From Fimadaptatus sp948467645 (lineage in GTDB: Bacteria; Bacillota; Clostridia; Christensenellales; Aristaeellaceae): a stretch of 64,000 nt of DNA. The stretch is from NCBI GenBank assembly GCA_948467645.1, contig CAOKFD010000002.1:1-64000 (forward strand), given 5' to 3'. The notes beneath the pieces were generated by a model. The model saw nothing but the letters and a program-made list of their open reading frames with translations. It was not told where the DNA came from and did no database searches. Shown in pieces: positions 1 through 8,622 of this stretch; within the stretch, counting starts at the first letter, position 1, and each line of letters starts with the position of its first letter. The translations under genes were made by a program, and so were the position numbers.

Positions 1-465
1 CTCGACCTCATACTTGCGCCAGTTCGCTGCCAATTCGATTTTCTCATGCGCAAGCACGCGCCCGCTTTCCGCCGTTATGCGCGCGCATATTTCGCCGCTG
101 CCGCTTGCCCTTCCGATAAGCGTGAGGCGATATGCCTCGTGCCTTTCCGCATAAAAGCCCTCGCCCAGATAGCCCTCGCTGCGCGCGCCGCATTCACCCT
201 GCGCCGGTATTATGCGCATATAATGCGGGTTCTTGTCGCCGCGCGGGTTCTCCGCCGCTATTGCAAGCTTTGCCCCGCCCAGCGCCTGCCAGCGCATCAG
301 CCGATTGTCCTGGCCGTTCGGCCCTTCAAATTCAAACGCACGGTTGGGTACGAGCTCCGCATAAAGCCCGCCGTCGCCGCCATAATTTATGTCTTCCAGA
401 AATATGCCGTAAAGCTTTTCGCTTATGTTCCTCGTCTGTGGAGCTGCGCTTACCGTAATATCCAT
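1..465 (-). CDS. alpha-L-arabinofuranosidase (GH51-like), N-terminal part, cut by window edge
   Basis: The first 155 codons of a glycoside hydrolase that runs off the left edge, so the catalytic acids are not visible. The N-terminus contains SEKLYGIFLEDINYGGDGG followed shortly by ELVPNRAFEF, the opening typical of alpha-L-arabinofuranosidases that remove terminal arabinose from arabinan or arabinoxylan fragments. There is no signal peptide, so it should act in the cytoplasm on imported oligosaccharides. The ATG is preceded by GGAGAG. The gene starts 16 nt after the stop of the AraC-type regulator and is the last visible gene of the operon that also encodes a sugar ABC transporter. Family assignment is by motif; related intracellular arabinosidases cannot be excluded. 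Confidence 0.8.
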   Translation of the reverse strand, partial: MDITVSAAPQTRNISEKLYGIFLEDINYGGDGGLYAELVPNRAFEFEGPNGQDNRLMRWQALGGAKLAIAAENPRGDKNPHYMRIIPAQGECGARSEGYLGEGFYAERHEAYRLTLIGRASGSGEICARITAESGRVLAHEKIELAANWRKYEVE

Positions 466-481
466 ATGCCACTCTCCTCGT

Positions 482-2662
482 CTATTCGTTTTCTGCAGCG
501 CTATGTTCCTCGCGATACTGCGCGGGCGTTATGCCCTCGACGCGATGGAACATTCGTATGAAGCTTGAAGGATGCGTATATCCCAAGATTTCACCTATCC
601 CGTTTATATCCATGTCGGTATTTGTAAGCAGGTCGCGCGCCACGCGCAGCTTATGTCCCGCTATATAATTTGACAGCGTCTCGCCAGTCGCGCGCTTGAA
701 CTGATGGCTGAGGTTCGATGGCGATACGCCAAAGTGCTCTGCCACTTCGCAGGCGTTGGGTATATTCTCGCGCTGCGCGTCTATATACGCCACTACATCC
801 GTTATAGTATCGTCGTTAGACGGAGCCTTTTCGTCAAAAAACGCGGTCATCGCCTCGTCGTAGAGGCTTTGGATTATCTCCAGCAGCTTATCTATGTGCA
901 GGCTTCCGCGATCATACTGTTTAAAAGGCTGGCCGTCCGTGCGGCCGCCTATTTCAAGCTTAGCCAGCGCAAGGTTGTACGTGCTTATTATATCGTAGCA
1001 CAGCGCCTGCTGATATACAGGATGTTCGCTTAGCGTGCGCAGGCTGAACATGAGCGTATCCTGTATAAACGAAAGCTTTTCCACGTCCTTTTGGCGCAGT
1101 ATATTGTAAAGCGCGTCTATCTCCTGCTTAGGATAAACCATCTGCCCTTCGCGCACATGCGCGTTATCGCTCATTATCGGGGCGTTCAGCTTTTTCATCT
1201 GCGCCATACGGCGCGAAAACACCGCGTCCTGATACGAATCGCGCACATTGAGCAGATCGTCCGTCTGGCTGCCTATGGTAAGCATTATACCCGGATAGCG
1301 CCCCTTAAGCAGTTCAAACATCTGACTGCGCCAGTCGCTTCTCCCTTCGCATTCCGCAAGCAAAAACACCTGGCACTGCTGCTCGCGAAAGCGGAACCCG
1401 TAAACGCGCATACCGCTGCCATACAGCCGCCCTATCTCGCGCTCGGTCTCGCTGGTTGGCATACGCAGTTCATCGATAAGCACCACGGCATACGTATACC
1501 CCTGCACGGACACGTCCACGCCCGCGCAATCCTCCTCCATTTCCTCGCGCGATACGTACTGTCCGCTCATAAGGCGCATGAGCACGTTATGCCGCTCCAT
1601 CTCTATATACCGCGACTGCATCTGCTGGTGCTCGTTATGTACGGACTCTATCGCGCTCTTTACATCCGATATGCTGCTTGGCGCTTCATATCCTCTGCCG
1701 CCCACTATTCGGCGCACGGTATCCACAAGCGCGTCTATCGGGCGCGTGAGCATACGTGAAAACAGTATTGCAAGCGAACACCCTACGACAAGCGTAGCCA
1801 TAAGCAGCAGCATGAAATGCCGAGCAAGGCTGTTGACTTCGGCAAGCATGGCGGCCTTGGATATCGCATATACGCAGCTCAGTCCCAATTCGCCGCTTGA
1901 CGTGGTAAGCACATAGCTGCCGTCGATTTCGCGCCAGTCTTCGACGGACTCGCGCTGTACGGCAGCCCAGTCGACGTCGGCGTCGGTATTTTGATATACT
2001 ATTTCGCCGTCGGCATTGAGTATCGCGCAGGTATTTAAATGCGCCACTGACAGATCCAGCATACTGCACAGTTGGCTTTGACCTATAGTAAATATCAGCC
2101 AACCGTTTTCGACGTTAAACACCGGAGTAACGTAGTCCACCGATTGCCCGGACGTCACATCCCGTTTATACGCAGCGTCAAGCGGCACCCACATGCGCCC
2201 GGATAAGCCGCTTAAATACTCGTCCGCCGTGCAGACCCGGCCGTTTACAGTATAGTGCTTAAAGTAATGCGGATTATACGTACCCATTGTGGTATAGTAC
2301 GCATCTGTGCTGTCGCAGTTAATATATGTAATGTCATATGCATAGCCGCCAATGAACCTGTAGTGCGCCAGCGTTTCGCGTATGTGGCGATATACGAGCT
2401 TATCGCTTTTTAATTGCCGCGCAGAAAACTCGCCGTCAAACGAGAACTGCATGGCAATAAGCATCATCTGGCTCAGCTGTCGTTCCAGATCGCCCATGGT
2501 CTTTTGCGCGGTCAGCTTTATCTGATCGGTAAGCGACTGCCTATAGCCCGCAATAAAGCGTGTGTTGAACGACGTTGCGATAAACACTATCGGCAGTATC
2601 AGCACTATTATATAGCTTATGCAATACCGCAAAAAAGTGTTGCCCACGAATCGCCTTTTCAA
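482..2662 (-). CDS. membrane-anchored AraC-family transcriptional regulator
   Basis: About 726 residues. One transmembrane segment lies near residues 10-32, then a roughly 250-residue extracytoplasmic sensor region, a second transmembrane segment near 280-305 followed by a HAMP-like stretch (TRPIDALVDTVRRI), a linker, and a C-terminal AraC-type double helix-turn-helix (VAEHFGVSPSNLSHQFKR, later ILGYTHPSSFIRMFHRVEG, ending GITPAQYREE). Regulators of this build are encoded with LplABC/YtcQP-type sugar transporters in Bacillota and probably sense an external sugar or a loaded binding protein. Start chosen at TTG because AAAGGTG sits 8 nt upstream; longer in-frame starts have no such site. It lies inside the operon after the binding protein gene and a hairpin, so it probably activates its own operon. 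Confidence 0.85.
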   Translation of the reverse strand: MKRRFVGNTFLRYCISYIIVLILPIVFIATSFNTRFIAGYRQSLTDQIKLTAQKTMGDLERQLSQMMLIAMQFSFDGEFSARQLKSDKLVYRHIRETLAHYRFIGGYAYDITYINCDSTDAYYTTMGTYNPHYFKHYTVNGRVCTADEYLSGLSGRMWVPLDAAYKRDVTSGQSVDYVTPVFNVENGWLIFTIGQSQLCSMLDLSVAHLNTCAILNADGEIVYQNTDADVDWAAVQRESVEDWREIDGSYVLTTSSGELGLSCVYAISKAAMLAEVNSLARHFMLLLMATLVVGCSLAILFSRMLTRPIDALVDTVRRIVGGRGYEAPSSISDVKSAIESVHNEHQQMQSRYIEMERHNVLMRLMSGQYVSREEMEEDCAGVDVSVQGYTYAVVLIDELRMPTSETEREIGRLYGSGMRVYGFRFREQQCQVFLLAECEGRSDWRSQMFELLKGRYPGIMLTIGSQTDDLLNVRDSYQDAVFSRRMAQMKKLNAPIMSDNAHVREGQMVYPKQEIDALYNILRQKDVEKLSFIQDTLMFSLRTLSEHPVYQQALCYDIISTYNLALAKLEIGGRTDGQPFKQYDRGSLHIDKLLEIIQSLYDEAMTAFFDEKAPSNDDTITDVVAYIDAQRENIPNACEVAEHFGVSPSNLSHQFKRATGETLSNYIAGHKLRVARDLLTNTDMDINGIGEILGYTHPSSFIRMFHRVEGITPAQYREEHSAAENE

Positions 2663-2722
2663 AACACTCACACCTTTCGCAATCGCTGTACGGCACGCGG
2701 CGGCCATTACACGTTTAATAAA

Positions 2723-2754
2723 GCGGGCCGACGGCAACGCTGCCGGCGGCCCGC
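2723..2754 (-). terminator. intercistronic hairpin after binding protein gene
   Basis: A GC-rich stem (arms 2723-2736 and 2741-2754, one mismatch, 4-nt loop) is followed on the minus strand by CTTTATTAAA. It sits between the binding protein stop and the AraC regulator, and probably acts as a partial terminator or 3'-end stabiliser that keeps the regulator level below that of the binding protein. Confidence 0.6.
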
Positions 2755-2779
2755 CTACTACGATATTATTTTAACCGCA

Positions 2780-4312
2780 TTAGAAGTTGTTGTCAATAAA
2801 ATCCTGATACCACTGCGCCCACTGGGATATGCCGTACATCTCGGCGTTAGCCAGGTGCGCTTCCCAATCGGCGTCGGTCACGCCGTTCATTATGCTGGTA
2901 GCCACAAAGCCGTCCAGATATGCCTTGAGGTCGGTATAAATCAGTTCGCGCTCGCTTATCTTATCCGCGGATACAGAGCGAACCGGCAGCGCCTCGGCGG
3001 GTATGTAGGGAGTTATCTCCTCCACCATTTTGGTTCGTATCGCCGAGGTGGGCGACTTTTCCTCATTGGGCATGGGGATTTCGTTGGGCATGAGCATGGC
3101 GGGAATCATATCGGTATTGCCATAGGTATACTTCATGTTCTCAACGCTCATTTCCTCGGTGGCCTGAGGATAGTTCATATAAACGGTATCGCCGTCGCGC
3201 TCCCACAGCAGGCCTTCCTCGCCAAAGCGCCAGGTCATCTTGGTCGCGGTATCCACATTCTGACGGTCGAACCACTTAAGCATCAGTTCGGGCTGAGAGC
3301 AGGTCTTGGATATTGCAAAGCCAAAGCGGTTGCCGCTGAAGGCGTTCACTTCGCCACTGACGACAGGCGCGGCGGTACCCGCCTGTACGGGCTTAAACAC
3401 TTCGTATTCGTTAGCCTTCTCCTCTTCGAACAGGCCGTTTGCGGTCCAGGTGTAGAACATGAAGCAGCGGTCGTCCTTGGCCTTGGTCTGCCACTGCTGG
3501 TTAGTCTGGCTGAAGCCCTCTACGTCCAGCAGGCCTTCCTGCGCCAGCTTGTGGAAGTATTCCAGGAACGCGCGGAAGTCGTCCGTCAGGGGCGTGGCGA
3601 TAAACTTGCCGTCCTCTATCTTATAGTACTTCGTAAAGCCCCAGAACCCGGCGTACTCCAGTATATGGGTGCACCAGTCGTTTTCGCAGAACTCCAGAGC
3701 GATCTCATCCTTCTGGCCGTTGCCGTTGGGATCGCCATCGCGCACCGCTACCAGCACGTTATAGAACTCATCCATCGTCGTGGGCACTTCCAGGCCCAGC
3801 TTTTTGAGCCATGCCGTATTTATCACCGGTATGCCGCCCGCCCAGTTTTCGGGGTTGGTATAGGCGCCGGTGGCCAGGGTGTAGATATTGCCGTCGGTCA
3901 TGGTAACCTTGTCCCACATGCCGGGCAGCGAATCGTACTGCGCCTTTATATTGGGCGCGTTATCGGCGATGAGATCATTAAGCACCACAAACTGAGACAG
4001 GTTCTTGCTTACCTGAGATTCATCAAGCGTGGCGATAAACGCATCCGGCATATCGCCGCTGGCCAGCATCAGGTTGATGCGTTCGGTAGAGGAGTCGGTT
4101 ATCAGTTCCACCCAATCGATGTGAATGCCGGTGTCGGCCTCGGCGTTCTTGGCGGCCAGCTTCTCGTTAAAGTTGTCGCTAAGGTCGAGTACCTGACGTC
4201 CGATTGCGATCTTGAACGTCACGGGTTCGGTCGTGAGCGGCTCGGCTATTGCAAACGAGCACGACGCGGCGAGCAGTACTACGCTCAAAATCAGACTGAC
4301 GAGCTTCTTCAT
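2780..4312 (-). CDS. extracellular sugar-binding protein of ABC transporter
   Basis: 510 residues. The N-terminus MKKLVSLILSVVLLAASC... is a signal peptide, most simply cleaved after AIA (residues 23-25); the Cys near residue 20 is only a weak lipobox. The rest has the layout of large family-1 solute-binding proteins that partner LplB/YtcP permeases (LipO/YtcQ-like), including the DRCFMFYTWTANG stretch and a late PAEALPVRS. It would bind an oligosaccharide outside the membrane and deliver it to the two permeases encoded upstream. ATG preceded by AAGGTGG. The longer frame upstream has no ribosome binding site. The substrate is inferred to be arabinose-containing from the arabinofuranosidase in the same operon; no ATPase is encoded here, so a shared MsmX-like ATPase is expected elsewhere. 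Confidence 0.88.
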   Translation of the reverse strand: MKKLVSLILSVVLLAASCSFAIAEPLTTEPVTFKIAIGRQVLDLSDNFNEKLAAKNAEADTGIHIDWVELITDSSTERINLMLASGDMPDAFIATLDESQVSKNLSQFVVLNDLIADNAPNIKAQYDSLPGMWDKVTMTDGNIYTLATGAYTNPENWAGGIPVINTAWLKKLGLEVPTTMDEFYNVLVAVRDGDPNGNGQKDEIALEFCENDWCTHILEYAGFWGFTKYYKIEDGKFIATPLTDDFRAFLEYFHKLAQEGLLDVEGFSQTNQQWQTKAKDDRCFMFYTWTANGLFEEEKANEYEVFKPVQAGTAAPVVSGEVNAFSGNRFGFAISKTCSQPELMLKWFDRQNVDTATKMTWRFGEEGLLWERDGDTVYMNYPQATEEMSVENMKYTYGNTDMIPAMLMPNEIPMPNEEKSPTSAIRTKMVEEITPYIPAEALPVRSVSADKISERELIYTDLKAYLDGFVATSIMNGVTDADWEAHLANAEMYGISQWAQWYQDFIDNNF

Positions 4313-4370
4313 GAGTATATTCCACCTTTCCCATATTCTTCGCGCGGAGACCCGCGTTGAAGTCAATTAA

Positions 4371-5300
4371 TTATCCTTTGAGCGAACCTATCATTACGCC
4401 CTTTACGAAGTACTTCTGAAGGAACGGATAGAGCGCTATTATCGGCAGAGTGCTTACTACTATTACGCCATACTTTGTTACCTCGCTCATGCGCTGCATA
4501 CGCGCCAGGTCGTCGCCGCTCAGCGTGCTTAGCACGTCCGCGCTCTCATAGGTCTTTGCTGTAAGCAGTATTTCGCGCAGGAATATCTGCAGCGGGAACT
4601 TATCGCGATCCGATATGAATATAAGCGCGTTAAAGTAGGCGTTCCACTGGCCCACTGCGCAGTACAGCACGATTACCGCAGTAATGGCCTTTGACAGCGG
4701 CATTACTATTGAGAAAAAGAACCTGCCCGTACCGCAGCCGTCTATCTCTGCGGCTTCCTGTAATTCGCGCGGTATCGTACTTATAAAGAACGAGCGGGCG
4801 ATTATCATATTGTATACCGACGTACCGCCCAGCAGCACCAGTATCGTTCGCGTATTCGTCAAATGCAGATTGCGCACGATCAGGTAAAACGGTATCATGC
4901 CGCCGCCAAAGTACATGGTAAATACAAACAGCGCCATTACAATGCCGCGTCCCGGCAGATCGTCGCGCGACAGCGCATAACCGCCCATCATATTTACCGC
5001 AACGGCCAGTATCGTACCGAACACCGTATAGTAAATAGTGTTGCCGTAGCCGATAAGTATGCGCTGGTCGCGAAATACCTGCTGATAGCCAAGCAGGTTA
5101 AAGCCCTTTGGATACAGAAGCAGCGCGCCCGAGTTGACGTACTGAGGATCGCTCATAGACGCGAAAAGTACAAACAGCAGCGGATATATGACCACAATCA
5201 GCACAAGTGCCAATACGACGTACAAAACCGTCATAAAAGCCTTATCCTGAGCGCAGTTATTTATATGTGTAAGGGCGGTTTTTTCCTTCTGTCTTTTCAT
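4371..5300 (-). CDS. carbohydrate ABC transporter permease (YtcP/LplC-like)
   Basis: 309 residues with six predicted membrane helices. The cytoplasmic EAA loop reads ELQEAAEIDGCGTGRFFFSI followed by MPLSK, the contact point for the ATPase, and the C-terminus FLQKYFVKGVMIGSLKG is characteristic of the second permease of LplB/LplC pairs. Start ATG has AAGGAGG 6 nt upstream. It lies 13 nt after the LplB-like gene and 58 nt before the binding protein gene, so the three form one transporter. Confident for family, open for substrate. Confidence 0.93.
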   Translation of the reverse strand: MKRQKEKTALTHINNCAQDKAFMTVLYVVLALVLIVVIYPLLFVLFASMSDPQYVNSGALLLYPKGFNLLGYQQVFRDQRILIGYGNTIYYTVFGTILAVAVNMMGGYALSRDDLPGRGIVMALFVFTMYFGGGMIPFYLIVRNLHLTNTRTILVLLGGTSVYNMIIARSFFISTIPRELQEAAEIDGCGTGRFFFSIVMPLSKAITAVIVLYCAVGQWNAYFNALIFISDRDKFPLQIFLREILLTAKTYESADVLSTLSGDDLARMQRMSEVTKYGVIVVSTLPIIALYPFLQKYFVKGVMIGSLKG

Positions 5301-5313
5301 CTTCTATTCCTCC

Positions 5314-6273
5314 TTACCACAAGCTGCTGCCCGAAGCGCGGCGCGCGACCCAGTTTACCACTATTAGCAGAGTAAAGTTGATCACGTTGTTGAAAAGGCC
5401 TATCGCCGTAGAATAGCTGTACTCGGCCTGCATAAGGCCCACCTTATACGTGTACGTGGATATTACTTCCGACGTAGTCAGGTTAAGGCTGGTCTGCATG
5501 AGATACGCCTTTTCAAATCCCACGCTCATAATATTGCTCAGGCTCATAATAAGCAGTATTATCATAGTGGACATTATCGTGGGTATATCTATATGCCATA
5601 TGCGCTGCAGCTTTGTAGCGCCGTCGATTATCGCGGCCTCGTGCAGTTCCGGACTTACGCCCGTCAGCGCCGCCATGTATATTATCGAGCCCCATCCGGC
5701 GTTTTGCCATACGTCCGACCATACGTATACATGCCTGAACCAGCCGGCCTCGCCAAAGAAGTATATCGGCTGAAAGCCCAGCGCCTTTATAATGGAATTG
5801 ACAAAGCCACTGCTGGGCGACAGGAATATATTGAGCATACCGACAAGTACGACCGTCGATATGAAGTGCGGCGCATACGTCACCGTCTGCGCAAACTTTT
5901 TCAGGTATATGTTGGGGGTATAGTGCAAAAGCAGCGCCAGTATCACCGGAGCCGGGAAGCCCAGCAGCAGGTTATACGCGCTTACCACTATCGTATTAAC
6001 GAGCAGCATTTTGAAGCGCGGCGACTTGAAGAACATATTGAAGTACTTCATGCCGACATATGGACTTCCCCACACGCCCAGAGAGGGCGAAAAGTCCTTG
6101 AACGCCAGCTGTACGCCATACATTGGCGCATAGTGGAACACTCCAATATAAAGCACCGCCGGCAGCAAAAACAAATACAGCACCCAGTTTTTGCGCATCA
6201 GCTTTCGTGTCCGATGCCACTTGTGCATTCGCAATGTGCGTTTGTCCGCCTGACACACCTCAGTCTGCAGCAT
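5314..6273 (-). CDS. carbohydrate ABC transporter permease (LplB-like)
   Basis: 319 residues, six membrane helices after a basic N-terminal tail. The EAA loop is ELHEAAIIDGATKLQRIWHI; HYAPMYGVQLAFKDF after the first helix and the C-terminal VNWVARRASGSSLW are typical of LplB-like proteins. Two starts are possible: a GTG three codons upstream, or the ATG chosen here, which has AGAGG at better spacing (8 nt). First gene of the operon, preceded by a promoter and a perfect inverted repeat. Pairs with the YtcP-like permease encoded next. Confidence 0.92.
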   Translation of the reverse strand: MLQTEVCQADKRTLRMHKWHRTRKLMRKNWVLYLFLLPAVLYIGVFHYAPMYGVQLAFKDFSPSLGVWGSPYVGMKYFNMFFKSPRFKMLLVNTIVVSAYNLLLGFPAPVILALLLHYTPNIYLKKFAQTVTYAPHFISTVVLVGMLNIFLSPSSGFVNSIIKALGFQPIYFFGEAGWFRHVYVWSDVWQNAGWGSIIYMAALTGVSPELHEAAIIDGATKLQRIWHIDIPTIMSTMIILLIMSLSNIMSVGFEKAYLMQTSLNLTTSEVISTYTYKVGLMQAEYSYSTAIGLFNNVINFTLLIVVNWVARRASGSSLW

Positions 6274-6331
6274 ATGCAACACCTCTACATTATAACGTGT
6301 CCCGACACAATCGTGCCGCTTTTGTGCTTTT

Positions 6332-6360
6332 ATATTATCAAATCTTACACCATGTGTAAA
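6332..6360 (-). promoter_or_regulatory. promoter of first sugar operon
   Basis: On the minus strand TTTACA (6355-6360), a 17-nt spacer and TAATAT (6332-6337) lie about 60 nt before the LplB-like gene. The 389-nt gap 6274-6662 otherwise holds the operator-like repeat and the terminator of the neighbouring operon; no gene was found in it. Confidence 0.6.
6345..6359. promoter_or_regulatory. perfect inverted repeat, candidate operator
   Basis: TTACAC-CAT-GTGTAA, two 6-nt arms around a 3-nt centre, covers the -35 box and the start of the spacer of the promoter. The position would suit a repressor; an activator would more often bind upstream of -35. The binding protein is not known. Confidence 0.5.
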
Positions 6361-6587
6361 TAAACAATGCCTGTTTCTGTTTATTTCGACTTGAAAATCA
6401 ATTTATGTACACAGTTTACCGGTTTAGTATACTTTTTTTGACGTTCAAAATCTGTTCCACTGTATAATCGCACATGACGTTATATTGCAAGGCTTATCAT
6501 ATTAAGCTCGTCTCATTCCATGCGGCATGTATTTACACTGAATCAGCAAGCATTTTTGCCATCGCCCGCTTTTCCGCAAACGGTTTC

Positions 6588-6635
6588 CAAAAAACAAGCG
6601 CGCCGCCCGAAAGCCGTTTGGCATTCGGGCGGCGC
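6588..6635 (-). terminator. terminator of second sugar operon
   Basis: A perfect 12-bp stem (6600-6611 with 6624-6635, loop 12 nt) followed on the minus strand by GCGCTTGTTTTTT. It closes the operon that ends with the dehydrogenase at 6663. Confidence 0.85.
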
Positions 6636-6662
6636 ATATCGCCGATTATTTTTTACGCGGGA

Positions 6663-7715
6663 TTACGCGTCGATGTTGACTTTAACGGGCTTGCCGGTCT
6701 CCATGGACTCGTTGCAGGCCAGCGTGAACAGTACGGACTTGACCGCGTCTTCATACGGGGAGCGTATCTTGGACGCGTCGCCGGTGATTACAGCCTCGAT
6801 GAAGGTATGGTCGCACAGCATACCGCAGTCGCCCTCGGGCTTGTACTCGATGGCCTGATTCAGCTGCAGCATACGGCCGTCGCCCTTGACGACCTCGTTG
6901 CGGTCGGCCTCTTCCTCGGGCTTTACGTCGCCGTACACGGCTACCTTGTCGAACATATAGTAGTCCGCGCGCGCGTCGACCGCGCCGAAGGTCAGCTTGT
7001 TGTCGGCGCAGGCACCGTTCTTGGCATAGCAGCCGGTGGTTATCGTGCCCAGCGCGCCGCTCTTGAAGCGCACCAGCGTGACCGACATGTCCTCGACGTC
7101 GAAGCCCTCTATGCCCTTTACGATGTTATGGCCGCCCATCGCGTACACGGTGTCCGGCTCGCCCATCACGTTGCGCGCCATGTCCACCTGATGGATGGTC
7201 TGCTCGACCAGCTGGCCGCCCGATTCCGCGCGCACCTTCCACCACGGGGTGTCGGGTATGCCGCCCACTCGGCACAGGTTCATTTCGACTATCTCATGGT
7301 CCTTTGCAAATTCCTTGAGCTTGCAGATATTGCTCTCGTAGCGCAGCTGCAGGCCGGACGCGGTGATTATGCCGCTTTCCTTTACCATATCGCGTATCTT
7401 GAGGAACACTTCGGGCTCCAGACCGACCGGCTTTTCCACAAACATGTGGATATGGCGGCGGATAGTCTCGAACTCCACCTCGCCGTGGCAGTACGGCGGT
7501 ATGCATATGAACACCATGTCGGGGTTAACCGCGTCGTACATGGCCTTGAAGTCGGTAAATGCCGGGCACTTAGCTTCCTCGGCGAACTTCTGCGCGCGCT
7601 CCTCGATAATATCGCACACGCCCACGATGTTTACGTCATCCATCTTGAGGAAGTGATCCAGATGATAGCGGCCGATATTGCCGCAGCCGATGATAGCCAG
7701 CTTATTGTTTGCCAT
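6663..7715 (-). CDS. Gfo/Idh/MocA family oxidoreductase
   Basis: 350 residues. The N-terminal Rossmann fold has GCGNIGRYH (residues 10-18) for NAD(P) binding, and HMFVEKPVGLEPE carries the EKP motif of the family, whose Lys is usually part of the active site. Members oxidise or epimerise sugars, inositols and sugar acids. It follows a sugar isomerase/epimerase gene by 41 nt in a transporter operon, so the pair probably converts an imported monosaccharide or cyclic polyol into a central intermediate. ATG with GAGAGGAG upstream. The exact substrate cannot be read from sequence. Confidence 0.9.
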   Translation of the reverse strand: MANNKLAIIGCGNIGRYHLDHFLKMDDVNIVGVCDIIEERAQKFAEEAKCPAFTDFKAMYDAVNPDMVFICIPPYCHGEVEFETIRRHIHMFVEKPVGLEPEVFLKIRDMVKESGIITASGLQLRYESNICKLKEFAKDHEIVEMNLCRVGGIPDTPWWKVRAESGGQLVEQTIHQVDMARNVMGEPDTVYAMGGHNIVKGIEGFDVEDMSVTLVRFKSGALGTITTGCYAKNGACADNKLTFGAVDARADYYMFDKVAVYGDVKPEEEADRNEVVKGDGRMLQLNQAIEYKPEGDCGMLCDHTFIEAVITGDASKIRSPYEDAVKSVLFTLACNESMETGKPVKVNIDA

Positions 7716-7756
7716 TTTAATTACGCTCCTCTCGCTCTAGTGCGCAGGTATTTTAA

Positions 7757-8587
7757 TTACATTTTGAATATGCGATCCATCGCCGCCGCGGTCTGGAACG
7801 CCATGAACTCTGCGTCGAACTGATACGGGCTGACCTCGCAGGTGCAGAAGTCGTCATAGCCGATCTCGCGGAACGCCGCCATTACCTGCGGGAAGTCCAC
7901 ATCGCCCGCCAGCAGATCGACGAAGCCGCCGAAATTGCCCACGCTGCGGCGGAAATCCTTAAAGTGGCACTTATATATGCGCTTGCCCAGTATGCGTATC
8001 CACTGTTCCGGGTAGCCCCATATCATAACATTGCCGGTATCGAAGTACGCGCCCACCCATTCGGAGTCGGCATAGTCAATGAACGTGCGCAGTTCCAGCG
8101 GGGACAGCAGGAACTTGGACCAAACCGGCTCAATGCCTATCCTTACGCCCTCGTCCTTGGCGGTCTGCGCAAGCGCGGCCACGTTCTTGACCGAGTTTTC
8201 GTAAACCACGTCGTACTGACCGTAGGGGTTTTCGGTGGTGCTGGAGCAGCCGCCCGCGACGACCAGCGCCGTATCCGCGCCCAGTACGCTGCCCGCGTGC
8301 AGCAGGCGCTTCACGCGCTCCCTGGCCTCAGCCGCTTCCTTGGGATCGCCCGAGGCCAGCGACAGACCCTCGTAATGCGCGCCCACGATGGACGGTATCT
8401 TAAGGCCCAGATCCTCGGCCTTTTTGCGCACGAGCTTCAGCTCCGCGTCGGTCGAGTTCATGCCTACATAGCCCTCTTTTTCATACAGGCACTCAAAGCC
8501 GTCGTAGCCCGCTTTCGCGGTGATTTCGATGCGCTTTTCCATCGGAACTTCATTTGGGAAAGTCCATGCGTTAAGGCCCTTTTTCAT
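7757..8587 (-). CDS. sugar phosphate isomerase/epimerase (xylose isomerase-like TIM barrel)
   Basis: 276 residues, the usual size of AP-endonuclease-2-like TIM barrels. Recognisable blocks are LGLKIPSIVG, IGIEPVWSKF with a metal-ligand Glu, GAYFDTGNVMIWG with the conserved DTGN, and KCHFKDFRR with the His and Asp ligands. Such enzymes epimerise ketoses (tagatose 3-epimerase type) or isomerise hydroxypyruvate or inosose. The start at MKKGLNAW is chosen because GGAGGATG lies 6 nt upstream; the frame is open further 5' but lacks a ribosome binding site. It lies between the permease and the dehydrogenase gene and is likely the catabolic partner of both. Confidence 0.86.
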   Translation of the reverse strand: MKKGLNAWTFPNEVPMEKRIEITAKAGYDGFECLYEKEGYVGMNSTDAELKLVRKKAEDLGLKIPSIVGAHYEGLSLASGDPKEAAEARERVKRLLHAGSVLGADTALVVAGGCSSTTENPYGQYDVVYENSVKNVAALAQTAKDEGVRIGIEPVWSKFLLSPLELRTFIDYADSEWVGAYFDTGNVMIWGYPEQWIRILGKRIYKCHFKDFRRSVGNFGGFVDLLAGDVDFPQVMAAFREIGYDDFCTCEVSPYQFDAEFMAFQTAAAMDRIFKM

Positions 8588-8622
8588 AAGTGAACATCCT
8601 CCATGTATAATTCGCAAGCTTA

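Noticed and set aside
4204..4260. Lipobox in the first binding protein (LAASC)
   Set aside because: Residue -3 relative to the Cys is Ala, not Leu/Val/Ile, and a good AIA cleavage site follows, so a normal signal peptide is more likely than a lipoprotein.
6438..6468. Plus-strand TTGACG-19-TATAAT
   Set aside because: The spacer is too long and no plus-strand gene follows; the next gene is on the minus strand.
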